This document shows positions 14,998-21,220 of a DNA stretch of 21,220 bases, piece after piece. Origin of the DNA: an uncultured Bacilli bacterium. Its GTDB lineage: Bacteria > Bacillota_I > Bacilli_A > RF39 > UBA660. Within the stretch, counting starts at the first letter, position 1, and each line of letters opens with the position of its first letter. The stretch lies in assembly GCA_947584105.1 (NCBI GenBank), contig CANPWK010000004.1:1-21220 (forward strand), given 5' to 3'. The notes under the pieces are model-generated. The model did not search any database, was not told the DNA's origin, and worked only from the letters and a program-made list of their open reading frames with translations. Made by a program: the position numbers and the translations under genes.

Positions 14998-15026
14998 TAA
15001 TTCGATAAATATTGCAAAAATCCTTT
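14998..15026 (-). promoter_or_regulatory. Sigma-H-type promoter of the peptide-export operon
   Basis: On the minus strand AAAGGATTT (15018-15026), 11-bp spacer, ATCGAATTA (14998-15006). This fits the Bacillus sigma-H consensus RnAGGAwww-N11-12-RnnGAATww at every fixed position. The predicted start is about 15 nt before the coding region. No comparable sigma-A promoter is seen. Confidence 0.6.
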
Positions 15027-15032
15027 TAAAAA

Positions 15033-15056
15033 ATAAAAAAAAGTGATATCACTTAT
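15033..15056 (-). terminator. Terminator of glmS
   Basis: AAGTG (15041-15045) and CACTT (15050-15054) form a short stem with loop ATAT, overlapping the glmS stop codon. On the minus strand it is followed by eight U, A, then six more U. Confidence 0.7.
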
Positions 15057-16792
15057 TCGACAGTCACTGATTTTGCCAAATTTCTAGGTTTATCGATATC
15101 ACATTTTTTTATTTTAGCTACTTCATATGCCAATAATTGCATAGATACCATCACAAAAAATGGTGTTAATAAATTATTTTCTTCTATTTCTATTTGATAA
15201 TCACTTAAATTTTCTAAATTATTAGTTATAGATAATACTTTTGCTCCTCTAGCCATTATTTCTTTTAAATTGCTGATAGTTTTATCTTTAACATCATCAT
15301 CAGTAACAACAGCTATAACAAGTTTATCTTTATCCATTAAGGAAATTGTGCCATGCTTTAATTCACCTGCTGGATATGCCTCACTATGAATATAAGATAT
15401 TTCTTTTAATTTTAAACTTCCCTCTAGTGCAAGATAATAATCAACTTCCCTACCAATATAGAAAATATGATTATATTTAGAAATAGTTAAAGCATATTTT
15501 CGATAATTTTTATTAATATATTTTAATAATAAATTAGGAATTTTACATAAATATTTAATAATATTTGAATCTTGATGAACCCTTAAAGCTAGTAATAATA
15601 ATACTAAACTTTGAGCCATATAAGCTTTTGTCGTAGCTACAGCAATCTCAATACCAGCATAAGTATATAATACATACTTAGCTTCTCTAGCAATACTAGA
15701 TTTATAAACATTAACAATAGCTAGGGTATCAACATTGTTTTCTTTTGCTAATTTTAATGCTGCTAAAGTATCAGCTGTTTCTCCAGATTGAGAAATAACA
15801 ATAACTAAATTCTTAGAATTGAAAAAATGATGCTGATAACGATATTCAGAAGCATAATATACTGTAGTTTTAATACCAGCTAAAGATTCAATATAATATT
15901 TACCTATATAGCCAGCATGCATAGCAGATCCACATGCTACAATCTCAATTTCATCATACTTAGATATATCAAACATATCTAAAACTTTACCATCTTTAAC
16001 ATATGTATCTAATATTTTTTTAAAAATATATGGTTGCTCATTTATTTCTTTTAACATAAAATGTTCATATCCCTGTTTGCTAATAACTTCACAATCATCA
16101 TCATAAAAAAATTTTTCTTTATTTAAAAGTTTTAAATTAGAATCATAAAATTTTAATTGCTGAGTATTTGCTTCTACTATTTCATTATTATTAAGCAAAT
16201 AATAATTTTTAGTAAAATGTAATAAAGCTGGAATATCACTTGCAAACATTACTTCATTATTTTGCTCACCAACAATAAGCGGGCTATCCTTTCTTACTGC
16301 AAATAAACTATCTTTTAAATCATCATTGATAATTACCAAAGCATAAGATCCTTTTAATAATTTTAAAGCTTTACTAAGGCTTTTTTTCATATCTTTATAT
16401 TTATTATACAAACTATCAATTAAAGCTGCAACAACCTCAGAATCCGTATCACTTTTAAATTCATAACTACTAGCTAAATCTTTTTTTAATTTTTCATAAT
16501 TTTCAATGATTCCATTATGTACTAATGTAATTTTACCTATTTTATGTGGATGAGCATTACTCTTATTAGCTTTCCCATGAGTAGCCCATCTAGTATGTGC
16601 TATTGCTATATTTACATTTTCATCATATTCAATTTTTTTATCTAAATTTTCTATTTTGCCAATTTCCTTTTGTATATTTATTTTATTATTTTTGATATAA
16701 GCTATTCCAGAAGAATCATATCCTCTATACTCTAAATTCTTAAGCCCTATCATTGTATTATTAATTGCTTTCTTTCCTATGAAGCAAGACAT
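15053..16792 (-). CDS. glmS: Glutamine--fructose-6-phosphate aminotransferase GlmS, odd N-terminus
   Basis: A 579-aa enzyme making glucosamine-6-phosphate, the first step to UDP-GlcNAc. The glutaminase domain has LEYRGYDSSG (20-29), HTRWATHG (66-73), VHNGIIENY (91-99) and KSDTDSE (113-119). Two SIS domains follow (SQSGETADT; SLKLKEISYIHSEAY, GELKHG), and the end is DKPRNLAKSVTVE. All these are canonical. The N-terminus is not: it reads MSCFIGKK where the family reads MCGIVGxIGK, so the Cys is at position 3 and lies five residues closer to LEYRG than normal. No Shine-Dalgarno precedes the ATG, and an in-frame stop lies 24 bp upstream. The mRNA carries a glmS ribozyme. A deletion at the junction, an assembly error or unusual processing could explain this. 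Confidence 0.93.
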   Translation of the reverse strand: MSCFIGKKAINNTMIGLKNLEYRGYDSSGIAYIKNNKINIQKEIGKIENLDKKIEYDENVNIAIAHTRWATHGKANKSNAHPHKIGKITLVHNGIIENYEKLKKDLASSYEFKSDTDSEVVAALIDSLYNKYKDMKKSLSKALKLLKGSYALVIINDDLKDSLFAVRKDSPLIVGEQNNEVMFASDIPALLHFTKNYYLLNNNEIVEANTQQLKFYDSNLKLLNKEKFFYDDDCEVISKQGYEHFMLKEINEQPYIFKKILDTYVKDGKVLDMFDISKYDEIEIVACGSAMHAGYIGKYYIESLAGIKTTVYYASEYRYQHHFFNSKNLVIVISQSGETADTLAALKLAKENNVDTLAIVNVYKSSIAREAKYVLYTYAGIEIAVATTKAYMAQSLVLLLLALRVHQDSNIIKYLCKIPNLLLKYINKNYRKYALTISKYNHIFYIGREVDYYLALEGSLKLKEISYIHSEAYPAGELKHGTISLMDKDKLVIAVVTDDDVKDKTISNLKEIMARGAKVLSITNNLENLSDYQIEIEENNLLTPFFVMVSMQLLAYEVAKIKKCDIDKPRNLAKSVTVE

Positions 16793-16816
16793 ATTTTGCT
16801 TTTTGTAAATAATCTA

Positions 16817-16893
16817 ACGATATAAACCGTAGTAGCATCCGCCGAACATTTCGATAACTACTATCCTCGTCAGTCTAAAGACTCAGGCGCTTA
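16817..16893 (-). ncRNA. glmS self-cleaving ribozyme/riboswitch
   Basis: Minus-strand RNA matches the glmS core: GCGCC after the cleavage site (between 16891 and 16890), a short P1 hairpin (GTC-TTTA-GAC), GACGAGG, TTATCGA, CGGCGGATG, with the P2 pairing (ATAGTAG / CTACTA). It ends in a small P3-like hairpin ACGGTTTATATCGT (16817-16830). In Firmicutes it uses glucosamine-6-phosphate as cofactor to cleave the glmS mRNA and shut down expression. No P4 domain is seen before the start codon, so this is a minimal version. Confidence 0.92.
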
Positions 16894-16910
16894 TTTATTA
16901 AAAATTACTA

Positions 16911-16918
16911 CCCTCCTT
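16911..16918 (-). other. Isolated Shine-Dalgarno-like AAGGAGGG upstream of the ribozyme
   Basis: A near-perfect ribosome binding sequence lies 20 nt before the ribozyme cleavage site, with no ATG/GTG/TTG after it at usable distance. It may simply pair in the leader; GGTAGTA next to it could also pair with the ribozyme's CTACTAC arm. Confidence 0.35.
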
Positions 16919-16938
16919 ATTTTTAATAAACTATCTTA

Positions 16939-16967
16939 ATTATAACACTATTAAAAAAAATTACAAA
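16939..16967 (-). promoter_or_regulatory. Sigma-A promoter of glmS
   Basis: TTTGTA (16962-16967), 17-bp spacer, extended -10 TGTTATAAT (TATAAT at 16939-16944). It yields a leader of about 140 nt containing the ribozyme. Confidence 0.6.
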
Positions 16968-16994
16968 ATATTATTATAATTTTAATTGTAATAG

Positions 16995-17912
16995 TTATCC
17001 CATAACTTGTCCACCATTGTTATGGATAACTTGTCCAGTAACATAACTAGAATCATCTGAAGCTAAAAAAACAAATGTAGGGGCTAATTCATAAGGCATA
17101 GCTCCTCTAGCCATTGCTGCATCAAATCCTAATGATGGGATTTTTTCTTTAACCCAACAAGCTGGTTGAAGTGGTGTCCAAAAGAAACCTGGAGCAATTG
17201 CATTAACACGAATATTTTTTAAAGCTAAATTTCTTGCTAAAGCTCTAGTAAATCCAACAATTGCACCCTTAGTGGTAACATAATCAATTAATTGAGGATC
17301 TCCATAAAAAGCTGTAACAGATGATAAGTTAATAATCGAATCGCCTGATTTTAAATAAGGCAATACTTCCTTTGTTAAATAAAACATTCCATATATATTC
17401 ACTTTCATGGCCCAATCAAATTGTTCATCGCTTATTTCATCAAGAGAATCTGATTGATACTGTACACCAGCATTATTTACTAGTATATTTATTTTACCAA
17501 ACCTATCTAAAGTCTTTTCAACAATTTCTCTACAAAAATTCTTATTTGAAATATCCCCAGATAATAATAAACATTCTCCACCTAAGGATTCAATATAATC
17601 TTTAGTTGCCATTGCATCTATATGTTCATCATAATAAGGAATTACTACTTTAGCACCTTCTTTTACAAAAGCAATAGCACAAGCCCGACCAAGTCCACTA
17701 TCACCACCAGTTATAATAGCGACTTTATCTTTTAGTTTATTACTTCCTACATATGAAAAATCATCAAATATTGGTTTAGGATCCATTAAATATTCAAAGC
17801 CCGGTTGTCTGTTTTGAGATTGTTCCGGTGCCATAATTTGATACTCTATAGACTCTATTCCTAAATCATTATAATAATTATAATATTTATTTCCAAATTG
17901 ATAATTATACAT
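16995..17912 (-). CDS. SDR-family oxidoreductase, GS39/YhxC-like
   Basis: A 305-aa NAD(P)-dependent short-chain dehydrogenase. A family-typical N-terminal extension ends QPGFEYLMDPKPIFD, followed by the cofactor loop TGGDSGLG (68-75), NNAG (146-149) and the catalytic set S197/S198, Y211, K215 (YVTTK). The C-terminus ends SSYVTGQVIHNNGGQVMG. The extension places it with the Bacillus general stress protein 39/YhdF/YhxC group, whose substrate is not established. GGGGAG precedes the ATG. The gene stands alone between the khpA terminator and the glmS promoter; I see no terminator after it. Confidence 0.9.
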   Translation of the reverse strand: MYNYQFGNKYYNYYNDLGIESIEYQIMAPEQSQNRQPGFEYLMDPKPIFDDFSYVGSNKLKDKVAIITGGDSGLGRACAIAFVKEGAKVVIPYYDEHIDAMATKDYIESLGGECLLLSGDISNKNFCREIVEKTLDRFGKINILVNNAGVQYQSDSLDEISDEQFDWAMKVNIYGMFYLTKEVLPYLKSGDSIINLSSVTAFYGDPQLIDYVTTKGAIVGFTRALARNLALKNIRVNAIAPGFFWTPLQPACWVKEKIPSLGFDAAMARGAMPYELAPTFVFLASDDSSYVTGQVIHNNGGQVMG

Positions 17913-17961
17913 AAAAATCTCCCCTTTTATAATATACTATATGATTTATATTATTTTTAGT

Positions 17962-17985
17962 TAAAAAAAAAGACTTAATGTCTTT
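17962..17985 (-). terminator. Terminator of rpsP-khpA
   Basis: AAAGAC (17969-17974) pairs with GTCTTT (17980-17985) with loop TTAAT, overlapping the khpA stop. It is followed on the minus strand by a U-run. Confidence 0.8.
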
Positions 17986-18226
17986 ATAAAGTATCAATAT
18001 TAATTCTTACTTTACCTAGTTTATTATGATAACTACTAGCTTGAATTATAGTACGAACTGCATTAGCTATCTTTCCACCTTTACCAATTAATGCTCCAAT
18101 ATCACTACTTTCAACTAAAATTTGAATTACCTTCATATCAGATTCTTCTTGAACATTAATTTTTACTTTATCAGGATGTTTTACTAGGCTTTTTACAAGA
18201 TAATCAGTTAAAGCAACAAGGTCCAT
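17984..18226 (-). CDS. khpA: KH-domain RNA-binding protein KhpA
   Basis: An 80-aa single KH domain with the GxxG loop IGKGGKIANAVRTII (about 44-58). KhpA, with KhpB/EloR, binds RNA and influences cell elongation and division in Gram-positive bacteria. It starts two bases after the rpsP stop with GAAGG inside the end of rpsP, the standard rpsP-khpA order; rimM and trmD, which often follow, are absent here because a terminator ends the unit. Confidence 0.95.
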   Translation of the reverse strand: MDLVALTDYLVKSLVKHPDKVKINVQEESDMKVIQILVESSDIGALIGKGGKIANAVRTIIQASSYHNKLGKVRINIDTL

Positions 18227-18228
18227 AA

Positions 18229-18504
18229 TTATTTGCCTTCCTTCTTAGATTCATGAAATTTTTTCATTATACCTTGTTTACTTAATAAATCTCTAACAGT
18301 ATCTGTTGGAATAGCTCCATCATTTAACCATTTCATTGCAACATCATTATTGATTTTAACAACTGCAGGATTCTTAGTTGGATCATAATATCCTACTTCC
18401 TCAATAAATCTACCATCTCTAGGGAATCTTGAATCAGCGGCAACAATACGATAAAATGGTTTCTTCTTAGCTCCCATTCTTTTTAATCTTAATTTTACTG
18501 CCAT
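18229..18504 (-). CDS. rpsP: 30S ribosomal protein bS16
   Basis: A 91-aa small-subunit protein needed for 30S assembly. The sequence [20 protein letters not shown] and the segments [22 protein letters not shown] and [16 protein letters not shown] are canonical. The ATG has a strong AAAGGAGGTG. The gene is driven by a consensus promoter and coupled to khpA. The usual upstream neighbour ffh is not here; an Rpn-type gene lies divergently instead. Confidence 0.98.
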   Translation of the reverse strand: MAVKLRLKRMGAKKKPFYRIVAADSRFPRDGRFIEEVGYYDPTKNPAVVKINNDVAMKWLNDGAIPTDTVRDLLSKQGIMKKFHESKKEGK

Positions 18505-18530
18505 AAAGCACCTCCTTTAAATATATATTG

Positions 18531-18559
18531 ATTATATAATATTTTTTATTTGTTGTCAA
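18531..18559 (-). promoter_or_regulatory. Consensus sigma-A promoter of rpsP-khpA
   Basis: Perfect TTGACA (18554-18559), 17-bp spacer, perfect TATAAT (18531-18536), as expected for a ribosomal protein gene. Confidence 0.9.
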
Positions 18560-18592
18560 CCATTTTTAGTTAACATCATCATTTTTTATATT

Positions 18593-18622
18593 AAAAAAAG
18601 TTGTTAAAACAACCTTTTTTTT
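18593..18622. terminator. Orphan bidirectional terminator
   Basis: Seven A, GTTGT (18600-18604), loop TAAA, ACAAC (18609-18613), a bulged C, then eight T. It lies between the divergent promoters of rpsP and the Rpn gene, where no transcript is expected to end. Confidence 0.65.
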
Positions 18623-18630
18623 GTTATCAA

Positions 18631-18659
18631 CAAGGATTTTAGAATCTTTTATCGAATTA
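18631..18659 (+). promoter_or_regulatory. Sigma-H-type promoter of the Rpn-like gene
   Basis: CAAGGATTT (18631-18639), 11-bp spacer, ATCGAATTA (18651-18659). It has the same -10 and spacing as the peptide-export operon promoter, and 18648-18670 is identical to the minus strand of 14987-15009 over 23 bp. Confidence 0.55.
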
Positions 18660-18677
18660 TATATATGAGGTGAGATA

Positions 18678-19505
18678 ATGAAGAAATTCTTTAAAGCAAA
18701 AAATGATGCCATGTTTAAGGCCATTTTTTGTAATGATAATAATCGTGATCTTTTAAAAAGACTCTTAGAAGAAGTTACTGGTAAACAATTAGAGGTTATT
18801 GATATTAAAGCTAGTGAACTTTTAAAAAATAAAGTCTTTGTTAAAGGGAAAACTTTAGATGTTTTAGTTAAAACTAATGATGGGGAAGCTAATATTGAGA
18901 TTAATTCCTATTCTGATTCTACCCTTCATAGAAGAAATATGGCTTATATTTGTAGTCGTTATTCTAATTCTATTAATGTTGGTGATACTTATGATGAAAT
19001 GCCTAATTTTATTCAAATTAATTTATCTACTATGCATAATAACATTCCTTATGATATTTATAAATTAAAGGGTGAGATTAATGGTAATTTATTTGTTGAT
19101 AATTTCACTATTTATGAATTTAATCTACCAATAATTAAAAGAAAATGTTATAATAAGTATAAGTTATTAGCTTTACTAGATGCAGATAAAGATGAGCTTA
19201 ATAAACTTTGTGTAGGTGATAAATTAATGGAGAAATTTAAAAGTGAAGTTAACAAATTGAATGATGATGAAGAATTTTTTAAGCTTATGACCGATGAGGA
19301 AGAAAATGAGATGTTAAAAAATACTTACATTCATTATGGCTATAAAGATGGAATTAACGATGGAATTAAAGAAGGAGAAGAAAATAAATCTAAAAAGATT
19401 GCTTTAAATATGTTAAAGAAAAATATGGATATTAATTTAATATCTGAATTAACAAATTTATCAACTTCAGAAATTAAAAATCTAAAAAACAGTTTGCAAG
19501 ACTAA
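18678..19505 (+). CDS. Rpn-family recombination-promoting nuclease / PD-(D/E)XK transposase-like
   Basis: A 275-aa protein of the Rpn/YhgA-like PD-(D/E)XK nuclease family. The N-terminus KNDAMFKAIFCNDNNRDLLKRLL is the family's usual opening. The nuclease core shows LDVLVKTNDGEANIEIN (about 59-75), with Asp and E-x-N where many relatives have E-x-Q, then HRRNMAYICSRY. A charged C-terminal tail with YKDGINDGIKEGEE and a helical segment (NLISELTNLSTSEIKNL) is also typical. In E. coli, Rpn proteins promote RecA-independent recombination; some relatives act in phage defence. GAGGTGAG precedes the ATG. It is a lone plus-strand gene with its own promoter and terminator between minus-strand genes, which suggests acquisition. 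Confidence 0.85.
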   Translation: MKKFFKAKNDAMFKAIFCNDNNRDLLKRLLEEVTGKQLEVIDIKASELLKNKVFVKGKTLDVLVKTNDGEANIEINSYSDSTLHRRNMAYICSRYSNSINVGDTYDEMPNFIQINLSTMHNNIPYDIYKLKGEINGNLFVDNFTIYEFNLPIIKRKCYNKYKLLALLDADKDELNKLCVGDKLMEKFKSEVNKLNDDEEFFKLMTDEEENEMLKNTYIHYGYKDGINDGIKEGEENKSKKIALNMLKKNMDINLISELTNLSTSEIKNLKNSLQD

Positions 19506-19523
19506 TTTGCAAACTATTTTTTT
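19491..19523 (+). terminator. Terminator of the Rpn-like gene
   Basis: AGTTTGCAA (19491-19499) pairs with TTGCAAACT (19507-19515) around a 7-nt loop holding the stop codon, followed by TATTTTTTTC. It sits between convergent stops and touches the end of the facing gene. Confidence 0.8.
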
Positions 19524-21016
19524 CTTTTTAATATTATACTTACTGTTATAGTAGCTATAACTATTAAGATAATTCCAACTACTACTATAAATATTGGATT
19601 TTTAAGTAGAGTATTTGGGACACTCACTTTATTATTATAATTGTTATCTGCAACATTATTTTTGACATTTTTCTTAATAGTTACAACTGGATAAATTTTT
19701 CTATATCCAACACCAGTCTGCCCATGATCAGAAACTATTGAAACATATCCGTTTGATAAATATAACATATGATTTGTATCTAATACTGGACTCATTGTCC
19801 AACCAGAGCCAATTATAAATGGTGTTTGATTGGATGGTTCATAAATTTCTTGATTTGTTATAGGTGTTATATTGGGTTCTTTTTCTTTATAAAATAAGTT
19901 ATTTTTAAGTTCATCTATTGTTATTAGTCTAGCTTTATATCCTAATTCATCAACAGCTAAATCTTCATCTTTAAATTCTTCTTTTACCCAAGCATCTACT
20001 ATTGGTTTTATATTGGATTTTTCATAATCGTTTGTACATCCTGAATAATTATTATAACCTAAATTTCCATTGATTTCGCTTGTACATTTATCATTAGAGT
20101 AATAACTAATGCTATCCGAATCATAACTAGAATTATATTTTTGTATCTCTTCTTTAGTTAATGATACTTTTTTTATCATTGTTAATGTTTTATCACTATT
20201 AGAAGCATTTTTTAATACATAATATTCTGATCCATTATATTCTACTGTATCACCAGTAATAAATTCGGTATCTGTAATTGCTTTTTTTCTTGTACCAATT
20301 TCACTTGTAAATTTAGTATTTTTCTTTAAATGAATGATCGGTCTTACGTATGATAAATTATATACTGCTTTATCCTGCAAAACATTTGATAAATCAAGCA
20401 TTTCATAATCAGAATCTTCATGAGGTGTCATCGTCCAACTAGAATAAAATGATATCCTGCTTGATAGATATCCAAAGTCTATTGGATAAGATGTAATTTT
20501 CCATTCTCCTACTTTAACCCCTTCCATATTTCTCACATCATTAATAGTAATCAGTCTTGATTTATATTTAGTATTATTAATTTCCACTTCTTTTAAATCA
20601 TTTACATCTAATACTTTCTCAGTCCAATTATCTACTATATGTTTGATATCTGAATCATTATAATTGTCTTTACATTCATTGTAAATGTATTTATCATCTT
20701 TATAACCACAGGTATCACTTGTATAATAAGCAACACCACCATAACCCTTATATTTATTGCCAAATAAAGTACTGTCAAAACTTGTACCTTGTGATGAATA
20801 AGTATATTTATTTATATATCCTTTGCCATAGGTATTTACTTCATCAACTGTAAGTGGTGTTGCTTTTAAAAGTGTTAAATAATCTCCTTCATCACTTACA
20901 ACATAAAACTTGATATCTTTATAAGTTATTATATCTCCTGGTTTATATGTTTCAGCTTGTATAATTCCTATAAATGACATTAAAAATATTATACTAAATA
21001 CTAAATATCTCTTCAT
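19514..21016 (-). CDS. Secreted, C-terminally membrane-anchored protein with duplicated DUF6273-like domain
   Basis: A 500-aa protein of unknown function. A signal peptide (MKRYLVFSIIFLMSFIGIIQA) is followed by two related halves (about 22-235 and 245-455) and a C-terminal membrane helix (about 470-492) with a basic tail KRKK. Each half has the order PGDIITYKDIKFYVV / TGDTVEYNGSEYYVL, a segment with Cys and YNDSDIKHIVDNW / YEKSNIKPIVDAW, then RLITIN / RLITID, WTMSP or WTMTP, and R/K-x-(I/V)-x-P-(I/V). The last pattern recalls DUF6273-type domains. The frame opens 30 bp earlier at 21046, but ATG 21014-21016 has a ribosome binding site and starts the signal peptide. Confidence 0.8.
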   Translation of the reverse strand: MKRYLVFSIIFLMSFIGIIQAETYKPGDIITYKDIKFYVVSDEGDYLTLLKATPLTVDEVNTYGKGYINKYTYSSQGTSFDSTLFGNKYKGYGGVAYYTSDTCGYKDDKYIYNECKDNYNDSDIKHIVDNWTEKVLDVNDLKEVEINNTKYKSRLITINDVRNMEGVKVGEWKITSYPIDFGYLSSRISFYSSWTMTPHEDSDYEMLDLSNVLQDKAVYNLSYVRPIIHLKKNTKFTSEIGTRKKAITDTEFITGDTVEYNGSEYYVLKNASNSDKTLTMIKKVSLTKEEIQKYNSSYDSDSISYYSNDKCTSEINGNLGYNNYSGCTNDYEKSNIKPIVDAWVKEEFKDEDLAVDELGYKARLITIDELKNNLFYKEKEPNITPITNQEIYEPSNQTPFIIGSGWTMSPVLDTNHMLYLSNGYVSIVSDHGQTGVGYRKIYPVVTIKKNVKNNVADNNYNNKVSVPNTLLKNPIFIVVVGIILIVIATITVSIILKRKK

Positions 21017-21072
21017 AACTCCTACCTTTCGTACCCATTTTATCAAAAAAAAAAATACAACCTTTTTTTAAC

Positions 21073-21099
21073 AAAAAAAACAGCAATTACTTACTGTTT
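21073..21099 (-). terminator. Terminator of the gene cut by the right edge
   Basis: AAACAG/CTGTTT with further A-T pairs inside closes a GTAA tetraloop (9-bp stem with one wobble). Eight U follow on the minus strand. The stem includes the stop codon. Confidence 0.8.
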
Positions 21100-21220
21100 T
21101 AAATTTAACTGTTCATCATCTTCATTTACTCTTTTAATTAAATCATAATCAATAATACCATTAGATATTTCAATTAAATTTTCTGCATAATCATTATATT
21201 TATTAATGTAATTTATACTA
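21091..21220 (-). CDS. 3' end of an unidentified gene (partial)
   Basis: The last 42 codons of a minus-strand gene whose start lies beyond the right edge. The tail is hydrophilic and acidic, ending VNEDDEQLNLKQ before TAA, and the stop lies in a good terminator, which supports a real gene. The fragment is too short to assign a family. Confidence 0.65.
   Translation of the reverse strand, partial: SINYINKYNDYAENLIEISNGIIDYDLIKRVNEDDEQLNLKQ

Noticed and set aside
18877..19068. 63-aa frame inside the Rpn-like gene
   Set aside because: It is an alternative frame of a clear family member, with no ribosome binding site.

Overview
The window is very AT-rich (roughly a quarter G+C by eye) with AT-biased codon use, strong Shine-Dalgarno sites and sigma-A promoters of the TTGACA-17-TATAAT type. 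The pairs spoIIGA-sigE, mraZ-rsmH-ftsL-PBP and rpsP-khpA, together with a glmS ribozyme, point to a spore-lineage Bacillota (Firmicute). It resembles an uncultured gut Bacilli/RF39-like genome, but that placement is inference. Almost all genes lie on the minus strand. Only two genes (11735-12100 and 18678-19505) are on the plus strand.

Layout from left to right. Positions 1-322 hold repeats and hairpins but no convincing gene, followed by an elongator tRNA-Met (323-399, minus). Next are a zinc-ribbon membrane protein (489-1229) and a CFI-box protein (1289-1879). An overlapping murL-murD pair (1957-4636) appears to encode the alternative MurD2/MurL route for putting D-glutamate into the peptidoglycan stem. 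Then come sigE and spoIIGA (mother-cell sporulation sigma factor and its processing protease), a PolC-like DEDDh exonuclease, and an unannotated structured RNA with its own promoter that I call 6S RNA (6843-7013). A short dcw cluster follows: PBP with PASTA domains, ftsL, rsmH and mraZ. A DUF421 protein and a small TIGR04086-like membrane protein are divergently transcribed.

The most exciting locus is 12151-15026 (minus): a compact peptide-export operon. It runs from a sigma-H-like promoter through a C39 peptidase/ABC transporter, a miniature HlyD-like accessory protein and two short genes, to a strong terminator. The two short genes encode textbook double-glycine leader peptides (51 and 56 aa) whose predicted mature parts carry GxxxG motifs, as in two-peptide (class IIb) bacteriocins. 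The transporter seems to start at an ATT codon; its first ATG would remove the oxyanion-hole Gln of the peptidase. The sigma-H-like promoter shares an exact 23-bp stretch with the promoter of an Rpn-type nuclease gene 3.6 kb away.

To the right are glmS with a glmS ribozyme leader (whose junction with the gene looks deleted: no Shine-Dalgarno and no canonical MCGIVG N-terminus), a GS39-like short-chain dehydrogenase, khpA-rpsP, the Rpn/PD-(D/E)XK gene, a secreted and membrane-anchored protein with an internal duplication, and the 3' end of one more gene cut by the window edge.

Functionally the window mixes envelope synthesis (glmS, murD/murL, PBP, rsmH/mraZ/ftsL), sporulation control (spoIIGA/sigE), translation (rpsP, khpA, tRNA) and a small accessory module for peptide antagonism or signalling.
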